Source of the DNA: Microplitis mediator
Lineage: Eukaryota > Arthropoda > Insecta > Hymenoptera > Braconidae
Length of the DNA stretch: 64,000 nucleotides
Direction: 5' to 3'
NCBI RefSeq assembly: GCF_029852145.1
Contig: NC_079979.1
Coordinates: 13,680,642-13,744,641 of the forward strand
Positions 49,309 to 62,288 of this stretch are shown here, piece by piece (position 1 is the stretch's first letter; the number at the start of each line of letters is the position of its first letter). The translations under genes were made by a program, and so were the position numbers. The notes beneath the pieces are model-generated. The model had not been told where the DNA came from, ran no database searches, and saw nothing but the letters and a program-made list of their open reading frames with translations.

Positions 49309-52300
49309 ATGGAAAGTAATTGTTATCGTGTTAATATAACAAAGTGGTTACCGTTTCCTGATAGTAAACTTGAATCATGGTTTAAAGATATTGTTTGTTT
49401 TAATTATACCACCAGGAAATTAGCACGAGACATGGGATTGATTATTGAAGAATTACAACAATGTACTATTGTTTGTGATGACAAGGTACTTATCTATGCA
49501 AATTAATATATTATTAGTTTAATAATTACTTAATTAACGAAATTATTCTACAATTTATTGGCCATTTTTAAAGGAAAGTATTAAAATTTTTAATTCGAAA
49601 GTATTAAAATTATTTTTTAAACTTTGGACCGTAATGTTGATTATTTTTCAAAGGCGTAAGAATTTTCAGAAAAAGGCGTAAGAATTTGTAGACAAAAATA
49701 TATAAAAAACAATCGATACAATTTTTTGAAAACAAAAGTATTTTTTATAAATTGAAAATATCGAAAATTATTGAAAAAAATTATATTTATAAATATATTA
49801 ATTTTAAATCGTGTCCAGCCGTGTAAAAAAAATTTCGTTCATAATGAATTTAGATCTGAATTTCATGACGAAACTCAGAACGTTTACTCCAACTTTTCGT
49901 CTAGTAAATCAGTACCAATTATAAAATTAATTTATTACGTCTTTGAATTGGACTTAAGATGACTTCGATAGAAACTTTACTGAATTTTTACTGTATTACA
50001 CCTTTTATTAAATTTATCGATTCAGAAATTGCCAATAAACTTCTTCTATCAAGTACTTGATTTACGTAAATTAATTTCGACTGTAAAATTAATTTAGTGA
50101 ATGAACTTCGGATCACTTGAATTTAAATTTTACGTAGTCATAATTATGACGTGATCAAAGTTCTTGATACAAATTCATAATAAAAGTCATATTTGTGTCA
50201 CGATCTGAGTTTCGAGTTGAAGTTTATATTTAAATTTATTATGAACAATAATTTTTTTACACGGGCAGATCAACTTAATAAAATCGTAAAATCGTAGGGA
50301 GGTGGACAGTAATTCAAAAATTAGAATTTTGTATTGACCATAAATTGGACGTTTCGTTCTTGAATTGGGACTTCTTCAGCAACTTGATCACATAAATTCT
50401 ATCGTTAGTTGAAAGTATATGTATTAAGTGTCACATGAATTGGAGTTTATCTCAATTAAATTGAATAGTTATTTATTTCTGGCAATTAAAATATTAAAAA
50501 TACTATTTTTTATATCATTAAACAAGATGACGCACTGAGAGAAAAATCCAGTAAATCCAACTATAAAATGACAGTTAAATAGCGCTTTAACTATTTTTTC
50601 GGAGTTACTACAACACCAATAGATAGTTATTATAAATATCTCTAAGTAGTTATGTTAAATATTTTTTAGTTCAATTAACTATATAAATAGTTAATGTAAC
50701 TGATTTTTAAACTTGTATTCAATTAATAATTTTTAATTTTTTAAACTGAACTTAGGTAGTTAATTCATCTATAACTCTTTCATTAAAGCAAACAAAAATA
50801 TTAAGTATCATTACGATGTTTTTTTAGTTAATTCAATGAATATTTTTTAGTTAAATCCATTAAATAAATAATGTTTTTTTCGCACAAATATACCATTCAC
50901 ATGGTTTTAATTATTAAGTAGAGACTCTATAGAGTTTTGATTAGAATTAATTTTTTTTTGAAAGTTCAAGTTAAATTTTAAAGATAAATTATTTATTGAA
51001 CCATTAATAATAAATATTAATGTCATGATGTAATATAGGATAAACTATAATACAATCCAAAAATGTAAGTATCACTTTGTCAAATGACATAGTTGTACTG
51101 ATGCCGAAATTGTTTTTAACTTTGGAATTTAACAGTTCTGAGATATATATCTTGCCAGGGACACTACACAGCGGCTGGGCGCGATCTCGTGGCGAGCATC
51201 GAACTACTCCCGCTACTGCTGTCTGGTACCGGTGACTTTCCTCTCCTCCATACATATGTTTTCTCTCAAGAAATTTTTCTCTTGGTTTAAGCAATTTTAT
51301 TTAGATATTAACTCGTGTTTTGAACATTTTAATTTTTTTATGATTATTTGCCTTAAACGCAAAATTTAAATATAAATTACACATATACACGCTTGACAGA
51401 GGAAAAATTTCTAATTCACACCGCTTAAATTTAATACAATACTTAGTGTAATTTTCACACCACAATTTTTACACAGACATTTACACTACACCGAGTCCAA
51501 TAATATTTTACAGTGTAGACAAACTAAAATTTGAAAGACGCATTTAGGTTTTGATAACGTACAAATGAAGAACCTTATTAGCTAAAGGAAAAAATTTTGT
51601 CAGCTATTAATATTGATCCTAAATGGTTTTTAAAATTATCCGATATTTTTGCGAATTATAACTACATCGAAAAAAGTTAACTCGAATCAAGTAAAAATGT
51701 TCTTGATTCAAGAAAAATCTTCTTGCACCAAGTAAATAATTATCTTACAATTTTTATCTTGAATCAAAATTTTTTTTCTCAAGTCAACATATTTTTATAC
51801 TTAAATCGAAAATTTTTGTACGACAGTTCAGTTTAAGTATTCCAATTTATCTTAAATAATTGATATAAATATGTATTTCTATTTTCAAAATATTTTTAAC
51901 AACTAAAGTTTTCTAAAAAAATTAAGATAACAAATTTTTTGGAAAAAAAAATTCTTTGAAAAATAATTTTTTTAGAAAAAAATAATCTTGCAAAAAAAAT
52001 ATGTTTAAGAAAAAGTTTTTGATAAAAACTTTTTGGCGATTTAAAAACATTTATTTACTCAATCATTAAGTTTTGAAAAAAAATTAAAAATCCATTTCCT
52101 GCCTACATTTGACTCAATTACAGTAACTTGAAAATTTTAGTTCCATTAACTAGATTTATATTTATAACAACTATTTTATTTTAACTTTAAATCAGCAGTT
52201 ATAATAAAAACAATTTTTATTTACATACACTAAAAAAATTAAGTTATAGTTAATTTTAAAATTCATATACTATCAACTAAATTTTTTTAGTTAAAACAAC

Positions 52301-55300
52301 AATTTTCGGAGACTGAAAAATTTTAGTTGCTTTAATTAATTTTTTTTTAGTTTGAGCAACTACTGAATAGTTAGCCTTACTAACGCATTAGTACCAGTAA
52401 CTAATTTTAAATAGTTGAAGTCTTTTTAGTTGAAATGACTATCGACTTTTCTCTCAGTGCGTATGTCTCAAAAACATCATAGTAGACGATAGAATTTATA
52501 TGATCAATCTGCTGAAGAAGTCCCAATAAAAGGACGAAACGTCCAATTTACGGTCAAAATTAAATTATAATCTTTGAATTACTGTTCACCTCTTTATGAT
52601 TTTACCATTTTATTATATTTATGAATTTAAATAGAATTTGACTGAACCTAATTATTAATCGGATTTATAGAAAGTGAATCATAGTACTGACGAGCCGTTT
52701 ATAGATTTAAAAATTTTTTTCCAGGCGCTTAATGATCCGATGTTAGATCAATTAGAAACAATAATTCAAAATTACAAAACTATCTATTCGTCAAAAAAAA
52801 CTTTTGCCACAAATCAAATCGTTTATAATTACAAAAGCGATCATCTCTTGTCTATTATGAAACGGTTATTAAATACAATCGCTAAATTTATTTACATTTT
52901 CATAAATCAAACATTGGATTGGGAGAGTGATGAGTTGACATTAAAGTTTTTGAGGTAAATTGAATTTAATCAACAAAAAAAAAAAATAGTTATTGATATC
53001 ATCCCGAATACCAATAGATTAATCAAGATCTACATCGACGCCTTGAGTTTAGAGAACAGTATCACTGAATCATCAATAAACATCTTTTCAAATGACTGTC
53101 CTTCAATGTTGGAGTCACTAAAACCTCTATCAGTACTACGAATCTTACAAATTCTAGGGAAAAATAAAGCTGAAGAGTACTCCTACGAACTCATAGACTG
53201 TCTGTTAGCAATTTATCAACCCAACAATCAAGACAAGTGTAATTCATCGGCTTCCGGTGATCTCGAAATGTCTGAAAATTCCAGCGTTGAAATTTATCGC
53301 GCACTTACAAAACATATAACTCCTCCAGGATCAACTACAAATGCTGCCTCACGTAGAAAATGTAGCAATACTAATATTGAAAGCTTCCAAGCTTTAGTTA
53401 ACAACCAAAAAAAGAAATTACAAAAATTTATACAAATCGCTAAAGAAATTTCTCCTTTACTTTTCCATACCGATAGCTTTAGATATGACAAACAAGGTAC
53501 ATTTTTTTCTACCGAATGTTTAAATACTTGCCCTGTTTAGTGGAAAAGAAGTAGCACTTTTTTTTACGGGACAATAAATAAATACAGTTTATTCCTTACT
53601 ACAACGTATAGTATTTTTCATGTCATAAGCATTAAAACTGCGAGTTTCAATGCCTGTTTTGCCGATGATACAAGCCAATTTCAAACCATACGCTTTAGCG
53701 GGCAGATAGTGATCAGTTTCTTCCTTAGGGAAGAAACTCATTAATTTTTGCTCGCCAAATTTTTTTTAGACTTAATCATCTATCGATTATTTATCCCTGT
53801 CAGAAAAAATAATGAGTTCTAATAAAAAAAAAATTATTTAATTGAAAAAAGAAATTTCCTCGCTGTATTGCAGCCCTAATAGCCACACTTTCTCTTCAAA
53901 AACTTGCTGTTCAGTGTTTTCGGTCTGGCTTACGTTAAGTTCTGCTGTTCCAAGTTTTGAATGTAATATTAATACAAAATGAACTACTAGTTGATGTAAA
54001 TCTACAACCGTAATAAGAATGCAAGTTAAATCATAAAGTTGCGGAAAAGAACTTGGAAATCAAAAGTTAATTTTAATCTGACAAAAAGTTCCGAAAAAAA
54101 TTTGAATGAGCAAAATTTTACTTCTAAATTGATTACAAGTTACCGTCAACTATTTGCACTATCAAGTTTTTGCAGTCGACTTGACATCTTATTACGGTTC
54201 TACACAGAGAAAAATGGACTTTAAAAGTGTACGAATTTTTATAATGATCTCGACGAAATTTGAAACTGGAAGTTGAGTCACCAAAAAATTATTTTGCTGC
54301 AGTAAAAAAAATTTTATACACTTAAAACTTATTGATAAATTGTAATGAAAAGTTTTTGTCTAAATGAGAAATTATAGTAGAGAATAAAAAATTTTTAAGG
54401 CTCAGAATAATAATTACAGTACAGCATGATAATTTTTAGTGATTTAACTTCCTGTTTCAAGTTTGATCGACAGCATACTAGAAACTCGTTGATTTTTATT
54501 ATTTATTTTCTCATAAAAGAAAAGTACGACTTTTTTGACGCTCAACAGGGCAGGAACTTAAACTTTCGATGCAGGTATATACCATATACCATATGGTGAA
54601 AAATGAATTATTTATCATAGTATTAATTTTTTGTAATCAGGTAAAATAATAAAAATAAGAAGTAGTATCCTAGCTAGACTATCTGATTACTACTGTCAAG
54701 TATGTTGGGCAGCAATATCTGAAATTCTTGATCACGTTATTTTGTGGTGGTCGGCAGAAGGATTAGCAACACGACATAATCATGGCGCACATTATCTTAA
54801 AGATTGGTTGCATTCATTTTTACTCAGTCCATCCAATGGTTTCTATACACTCACATAATTATAATTATTACCCATTCGTAAAATAAAATATTAAATAAAT
54901 AATTTTAAGTTCCAGTAAATATAAGACCCACACTAGATAATTTATGTGACACCTTAGGTTGTCATGTAACAACAACATGTTGGGATGAACTGTTCCGGTT
55001 GGCTTATATTGCATCATTTGAATGTGCATCAAGACCCCATTCATCGGAGGTATTAATTATCTAATAAATTTAATAACAATATTAATATCGATACGTTCCA
55101 GGGAACAGACACTGGTCAAATGTTTGCCCAAGTATTTCAGTTGTTAGTAAACTTGAGCAACGAATGCGAAATCAGCGGCGAGTGGGTGGTAGGAGCACCT
55201 CTAATGGAACTACCACTTTCTGAACAAATAATTATTCTCCATAGATTAGATCATTCTATTCACACAATGAGGCTCTGGGCAAGTCACGAATCTAAAATAA

Positions 55301-58300
55301 TAGCACACACCTGGGATCTAGAGAGCTTTTTTCTTCTTGTTAAGGGCGATCTTAGCAACTGCATCAATCAAATCTCGTACCTGAAACTCGCTGATCATAC
55401 TGCTGCTTTAAATACTGACAATCCAAGTGTTCAAGTTTATGTTTGTACTCGAATGCGAGCTAAAATCGTCTCTGAAGTTAATGCTAATTTCTCATTACTT
55501 AAAGTAAATCATAATAATAATAACAATAAAAATATTGGTAAATTATGCATGAGTACTCCGCGTATTGTTCAGTATAAAAAATCTATAAATTGATCTATAT
55601 CCTCAAATTTTTTTTACTTGTTCCAATTGACCCAGGATTGGTGAAAAAAATATGAACAGAGCTAAAAAAATCATTTTATAAAAATTTCAAGAAAGCCTCG
55701 AAATTTTTTTTTTTTTTTCAACTTTCAAATGAAAAAATATGTTCTAATTTTCCATTTTTTATATGCAAAAATAGGTAGCGCCGTACTTATGCATAATTAC
55801 CATAATATTAATTACTAATTGGGGTGATAAAAAAAAAAATTAATTTCTTCTCGCTCTTACTCCTCAAATGTTAGTACTTGACAAAAAAAAAATCTGGGCG
55901 TCAGTTGACCCTGCGGGCCAGCCCAAAAACTTCCCGCTGTTTTCGAGCTCAAGGAGCTTGAAAACATCACTGTGAATATATTTTCGAGCTCTTCGAGCTC
56001 GAAAATGCTATTACATGGAATCATTTTTTTATGAGCTTTTCAAGCTCTAACAAGTTACGTTTTATGCTAGAGTTTGAAAAGTTAAGAATCGAAAATCATT
56101 AATGAAGAAGCGGCTTTTAAATTTTTATTATCGATTATGTTCTCTGAAATAAATGTGTTGAGGCAGAAATCAATGTCAGTGATCAAAATCAAGATATAGA
56201 ATAATCAATATATGGAATATCCGAGAAAAACATTAAAGACTGGGTTTTTTAATTTTTGCTGACAATATGTTTAAAACTAAGGAACAAGTTATATGACATT
56301 ATCTGATGATCGGAAGAGACTATAAAGAGAAAGAGTTGGTATGATTGCAGACACATTTTAGCACATTATATTTTGATTTATCTGGAAAAGAATAACATAA
56401 AATGTTATTTTTTTAACTTTTCAGCGCCGACATCTTTTGAACTAATCAACCGATTTTGACGTTTAGGGTGGCAATCGGCGCGTTTTCTTGAATTCTAGAG
56501 CTGATTAAATTTTGAAATTGATCGGATGAGTCATTTCAAAGATAATCGAAAAGAAACGTTGTTTATCATTTCTTTCGCCATCGATATCTCTCGAACAAAT
56601 TAACCGATTGAGATGGTTGAGGTGGCATTCGACGCGGCTTATAAAGTTCTAGAGCTGAATAGATTTTGAAGTCGATCGTTCAAGTCGTTTTTGAGAAATC
56701 ACTAAAAAACTAAAAAAAATATTTTTTTTTTTCGTAATTCGCCGATATTTTCGAGTCTGCTTGATCAAATGATCTGAAATTTTCAGGAAAAGTGAGGGCC
56801 AACGAGCTCTTTCGATTGCCACCTCAACCATCCAAATCGATTTATTAGTAAAAAAGTTACAAAGAGTTTACACACACACACACACACACATACATACATA
56901 CATACACTCGGACATCATTCTGAAAAAAGTCAGAATATCTCCCTCGGACCTCGAAACGTCGACATCTGATGAAAACTCGACTTTCGAAAATCGGGGTGAA
57001 AACAATAACTTCCCAATTTTTCGAAAATCGTCGATTTTCTTAGCGGGAAGTTAAAAAAAATTGCCCAAAAATTTGAATCCTGCTCTAGCTTATTATTAGA
57101 GCCCAATCTCGTTATAAGCGACTTCCCCTATCCCGCTTTTCTTTACGATTTTGAAGCTCTCCCACTTTTTTCTGTCGCTCAAATTTTATGTCTTGCTGCT
57201 TTTTGTAAGCATCACTTGCGTTTTGTCTAACACAAATTTTTTAAAATAATAAATTTTTTCAAAGGTATAGTATTTTTTTTTTTTATTTTAATTGTTTTCT
57301 AGTATATAGCCGTAGTAACGGCCTTTTACACTTTTTGCCTTTATATCGCATCTGCTTTACTTCTCTTTCTGCCTTCATTGTACGGCTGTGGCCCGACTTG
57401 TGCTTATACTGTACTGCATCTCAAAGGTATAGTATCTTAATCAAGTAACAATTGTACGTCATTAACTTCAATTTGTAATAATTTATTATTGATAATTGGT
57501 CTTTCTAACGCAATTTTAATCGTTGCCAAAAATCAAAAAATTATTAGATGTCGGCTAACTCCAGTATCATAATTTTTTTAAATAATTTTTTTTCGTATTA
57601 ATTAATAACATTAGAGCGGGTAAAAGCGGAAAAAATAATTTTTTACTTTAAACAACCGATTATTCACAAATTATATAAATATCATGATTAATTATTTTTA
57701 TAAATCAATCTAGGAATCATCATCTAAATGTATCAGTACACTTGCCAAAATATGCCGAGTAATAAGTCTCGCTAATTTGCACATGTGCTTTCCAATATCA
57801 AATATCTGGAGAAGATCCAGCATTGTCTCAAACATAAATCCAAGTCCTTATGTCCAAGTATATTTGGAGCGGGTGTTACTGCCAGTATTAGAAGTAGTTG
57901 AAGACGAGGACATATCAAATATGGTGTTAAAAATAATGTGCGAGGCCTGGCTTGATTACATTTATCTCCACCGAATAAAATTCAGCGAACCAGGTGCCTA
58001 TCAATTACTATCAGACTTCGCTTACGTGTCTCAATGGGTAACAAATTGTCCAATAATAAGTCAGAATGTGAAAGACCAGTTGCTGAAAAATGAAGTTCTC
58101 AGACGTTGTGAAGGTGTCGGACGACTGCTTCTTCGACATCCCGGTGAAGCTATAGCGATGCATAAAAAAATTCGTAAGTAATTTTGATTAATTAATTAGT
58201 TGATTAATAAATAAAGAAATTTTTTAATCAAAATTCAGGAACAAGATCTTCAGACAATGGATCGCCAGAGTCATTGGGCTTGGAACGAATGCCCGCAGAA

Positions 58301-58378
58301 ATGTATGTTCCCAATCAAGAACAATGGCTTGAACTTCGCGCTGAAAAAAATTACAAGTTATACTGCTGCGTTGAATAA
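49309..58378 (+). CDS. CCDC142-like protein
   Basis: Eight exons join in phase: 49309-49485, 52671-52954, 53018-53496, 54641-54838, 54916-55049, 55102-55503, 57714-58173 and 58239-58378, giving 757 residues, close to vertebrate CCDC142 (about 740-750). The protein is mainly helical and has no signal peptide or membrane segment. Features are a conserved-looking core (DYYCQVCWAAISEILDHVILWW), PSPYVQVYLERVLLPVLEVV in the C-terminal third, and a terminal NQEQWLELRAEK followed by CC. I assign it to CCDC142 (a family of unknown function) from overall shape and C-terminal motifs, with moderate certainty. All sites are GT/AG, but the donor after exon 4 (AATG|GTTTCT) is weak. Introns 1, 3 and 6 are swollen by mobile DNA. 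Confidence 0.6.
50533..52459. mobile_element. Nested element with CACTGAGAGAAAA ends
   Basis: CACTGAGAGAAAAATC and GACTTTTCTCTCAGTG are inverted ends. The subterminal regions share many TAGTTAAA/TTTAACTA words. Within it, 51150-51295 is the inverted dispersed repeat also found at about 7520-7650. No transposase frame is found. Confidence 0.65.
51150..51295 (-). repeat. GC-richer dispersed repeat, inverted copy of 7520-7650
   Basis: CCAGGGACACTA, CGAACTACTCCCGCTACTG and TTTTCTCTCAAGAAA align on the opposite strand with 7520-7650. The 96-codon frame across it (from 51294, minus) is not supported as a gene. Confidence 0.55.
53585..53790. repeat. Dispersed repeat with TTTCTTCC..GGAAGAAA hairpin
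   Basis: TTTCTTCCTTAGGGAAGAAA (about 53709) is a perfect short palindrome next to AGCGGGCAGA. Related words are at about 820-890 (AGCGGGCAGAAACATTTGTTT) and 13835-13900 (AGCGGCAGAAAGTGG and CCTTAGTGAAGAAAC). Confidence 0.5.
55928..57052. mobile_element. AACTTCCCGC-ended element in CCDC142-like intron 6
   Basis: The ends AACTTCCCGCTGTTTTCGAG and GATTTTCTTAGCGGGAAGTT are inverted. Palindromic TTTTCGAGCTCTTCGAGCTCG words and a (CA)n tract (56872-56889) lie inside. The right half matches 60480-61010 closely (GAGTCTACTTGATCAAATGA-type words, TCGACATCTGATGAAAACTCG). Confidence 0.7.
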
Positions 58379-58701
58379 TTAACTGCCTCGAATTAAAAAT
58401 AATTATTTAAATTCATATTGATTCCGAAGTAGCCCACCTGGCTTTGTGACTTTTACATAGGTAGAAACCTATCGAAATAAATTCATTTATCTAAGTGATT
58501 AATAATAAACTTTTTATTAATTTGTAAATCTTTATAAATTAATTTTATTTTAAAATTTTGAGTATATTTTGGAATACATTTTGGTATAATTTATTTTACA
58601 TTTTCTTTTTAATTTATTTAAAGGAAACAGCGGTGTGAAAATAGATTACAGAGGTCATTTTATTTTGATTTATAGGATGCTCCTGATGAGCTATTTTTTA
58701 T
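58379..58701. other. Short spacer between convergent genes
   Basis: AT-rich. It contains a fragment related to the CCCAAGTAGC element (GAAGTAGCCCACCTGGCTTTGTG at about 58426). Confidence 0.5.
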
Positions 58702-59865
58702 CTATGTAGAGGGTTCAACGATTTCTTTTAAATCATCATTTGACAAGTAAATATACAATTCTCTGATAAAAGTATCCGGAAGTTGTAATTCATAAAAAAT
58801 ATTATAAATAACTTCCTCAGAATCTTTTACGTAGTTAACTCTTATCTGAGTTTTCCACAATTTAAAATAGATCTTATTTTCATATATTGGGTACTCTGGA
58901 AATTGAGGCTCACGTATCAATATTTTGTTTAAATCAACAATCTTCAAATAACGTGCCAAGTATCGCACATTTTTATGTAAAATCTCTATAAATGTGATAT
59001 TACTGCCTTCTATCACATTTTTTTTCATTTTTTCAACTTCTAACAGACATTCAGCTGAATAATTATCATATCTTTTTGTATTATTAATATCTGTAATATT
59101 TCGATCAGATACATAAAAACCCGCCGTTATTAATTCTACAATGTGCCTCCTAATAGAATCGATACCATCATCAAAAATTGGATGGTGGTTATGACGAAAC
59201 ATGTGACTCCTCATAAGACTTTTAAAGTACAAAAAAAATTCGCTGTTTTTTTTTAAATCACCTCTTCGAGAAAATGAAATTAGCCAATTCTTCAATTCTG
59301 TGTAGTTTTTAATATCAGCAGCTGCATGAAAAATTGTTTTAGTGTTACGATCTCCTTCACATATACAAAAAAGATCAAGCACATATTTAACTAATGCATT
59401 AATAATAAGAATGATTTCGTCATCAGATTTAGCATTAATGTCAGCTTTGTTAGTCAATAATAACGTCATGACTTCTTTTGTTCCTTCATCGGTGGCAAAT
59501 TGCAATGCAGCTCTCTTAATGCGATAATTTTTTGCTACACCATTTTCTTTCAAATACTTGACGATATCTCAATTGGAGGATTTCATGGCACTGTCTAGTA
59601 CTGTTTCTTGAGTTATTGGATGTCGTTTGTGTATGTTAGCACCGATTTTTATCAACTTTTGAAATATTTTATAATTTCCGACTCGCGCTGCTACATGTAG
59701 AGAAGTTCCGTCATCGAAGTAATTGCCATTAATATAGACATCTTCGGTTGTTACATTATCTATGTAATCTTCGTCTTCAGATCTTATAGCGTGGATAAGA
59801 AAATGGAGGTTACGTATTCGTGATGGTAGCTTTCTTGACAGCCATTCCTTTGTTGATTCTCGCAT
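58702..59865 (-). pseudogene. Ankyrin-repeat protein with PRANC/F-box-like C-terminus, one in-frame stop
   Basis: A single uninterrupted frame of 388 codons from an ATG at 59863-59865 is broken only by a TGA at 59569-59571 (codon 99). Before it: DGTSLHVAARVGNYKIFQKL, a clear ankyrin repeat, and the start of another. After it: more ankyrin-like units (AALQFATDEGTKEVMTLLLT, TIFHAAADIKNYTELKNWL), a long middle region, and a terminal segment (YELQLPDTFIRELYIYLSND) with the LPxxxxxxIxxYLSxxDL pattern of F-box-like PRANC domains. ANK-PRANC proteins are known in poxviruses, Wolbachia and parasitoid wasps, where they recruit ubiquitin ligases. The gene has no intron, unlike every neighbour. The two halves are otherwise intact, so it is a young pseudogene, a readthrough gene, a gene using the 283-codon second part, or a sequencing error. 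Confidence 0.65.
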
Positions 59866-60360
59866 TCTCGATTTTTAAATTTGTGATGCGGACTTGTGAG
59901 ACGTACTGTAATTATCCTTTTCACGATAAAGGAATAAACCTTTTATACCTAATGAATTCTAAAAAAGACAAAAAATGGATGCAAGTTTAGTTTTATTTCA
60001 AGTCAAAAATTTTACTATGCAATTTATTAGATTTACTAATGTTAAATATTATTGGAGCGGGATCATACACTGAGCGAAGAAATTAAAGGATATAAGAACA
60101 ACCCCTAAATTATAACGTGATATTTTAGAAAAGCTTTTATTAAGTACATAAAAAAATAGTGGTATTGCAACATAAATATAAGTCACTCATTTCTCGCATA
60201 ATCGACCAGTTTTGAATCTGACTCGTTTTAATTTTGCTGAAACTTTATTATCTTTATATTCTATCGAAAAAAATTTTCAGAATTTATTGAAGTTTTTTAA
60301 AAAAATAGTTATGGCTTCCCGAGTCAAAAAAATCTGTCTATCGGTTGACCTTGCGGGCCA
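59866..60360. other. Spacer upstream of the ankyrin gene
   Basis: No gene is recognised. It would include the promoter of the minus-strand ankyrin gene; no core element is obvious. Confidence 0.4.
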
Positions 60361-61012
<652 letters not shown>

Positions 61013-61265
61013 AGAATTTAATAATACTATACTATACTAGAATCTAATAATACCATCTCCAATACAAAATTTTTAATTTTAATTATCTAAAAATTTTTCA
61101 GTGGTTCTAATAATTAGTTTTACTATTGAATATGATAACAGTAATAAGTGATGGTGATGAAAATTACTACCGAAGATGGTAATTCTAACTTTTAAAGATT
61201 ATATCTGTTACAACCGAAGATGGTAACTGTTACCATTCAAAGTTCTAAAAATTCTTAATTAAGAA

Positions 61266-61425
61266 TGTGTGTGTGCATGTGTGCATGAGTGCGCGTGTAT
61301 GTGCGTGTGTGCGCACCTGTGTGTGTGCATGTGTGCAGAGTGCTCTCGCGTGTGTGTCTGCGGGTGAGTATGCGCATGATTGCGTGTGTATGTGTACATG
61401 TCGCGCGTGTGTGTGTGTGTGTGTG
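61266..61425. repeat. GTGTGC-rich imperfect tandem repeat
   Basis: About 160 bp of alternating purine-pyrimidine sequence (TGTGTGCATG, GTGCGTGTGTGCGC) ending in a pure (GT)n run. It is flanked by inverted words GATGGTAACTGTTACCAT (about 61215) and AGTAACTGTTACCATC (about 61535). It may adopt left-handed DNA. Confidence 0.8.
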
Positions 61426-62063
61426 AAATTAATAACTTCCATAGTTAAGCAAATTACACATAGACAAGCGTCAGACTATACGCTGATATTGAAATTTTTT
61501 ATTAGCATAGATGGTCATCATTATTTAGGCTGATAGTAACTGTTACCATCAGGTTATTAAGAATTACGATGTTAATATAATAGTAGTAATTATTCAAGAT
61601 AATAAAAGTTATAATTTCGGATTATCATAAATAATTGTCAATTTTACCATATAGTTGGTAGACACTACAATTCAGATTGTTTATTTAATTATTTAAATGA
61701 CATTTTCTATTATAAAATTCAGTTTAAAAATTATACTATAACTCGATGATAACTTTTACCATAAAATTCTCTCCATGAATGGACATATTTTTGCCGCTAT
61801 AGATATTTTTTTTAATTTTAACATTGTATCGCTTTTTCATGCGGGTTTACAATGCAATACTTACGTAAAAATGATATATAAATCATAAAAAATACATTGA
61901 TTAAAAAATATATATATTACTTTTTCATCAATTATTCTTTAATTGTTGAGAGCAGCGCATAGAAAAATTATAAAATTTTTGATTAATGAAAATACGTAAT
62001 ATAAACATTTATTTACCTGAGATGTGTAGCGAGGGATTGTCGTTTAAAATATTGTATTTATAA

Positions 62064-62288
62064 AGTCACAATTTAAAATTAAGTTTTAAAACACGTGTTA
62101 AGATAGATGCTCTTCAACCGAGGAGACACCAGGAATTGTTCAGAGTTTTGCTGACCACATTCAAATCCCCAAAATGGCATCCTACACGAGACATCTCAGT
62201 AATTACATCTTTTACCCATACTGTACACCTTCTCTATTACAAACCCCTCAACAATGGTATCATTTCTGAAGGTAAAGAAAATATATAG
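62064..62288 (+). other. Possible isolated exon, unrecognised
   Basis: A stop-free frame of 75 codons without a start reads as a plausible folded protein (ALQPRRHQELFRVLLTTFKS, then HPTRDISVITSFTHTVHLLY) and meets a good donor (GAAG|GTAAAG) at 62271/62272. Base composition is less AT-rich than the surroundings. No acceptor or partner exon was found, and it may be a gene remnant. Confidence 0.3.

Larger units (their letters stand above)
50277..52618. mobile_element. Foldback element filling CCDC142-like intron 1
   Basis: Arms of about 120 bp at 50277-50403 and 52490-52618 are inverted; both include TAAATTGGACGTTTCGT, GGGACTTCTTCAGCA and AGTAATTCAAA. The middle is a further element (50533-52459). 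It ends about 50 bp before the acceptor of exon 2. Confidence 0.7.

Noticed and set aside
51004..51294. 96-codon minus-strand frame
   Set aside because: It spans a dispersed repeat, whose other copy at 7520-7650 does not keep the frame.
55504..55593. Read-through of CCDC142-like exon 6 into an Asn-rich tail
   Set aside because: A good donor (CTTAAA|GTAAAT) and an in-phase next exon at 57714 explain the frame better.
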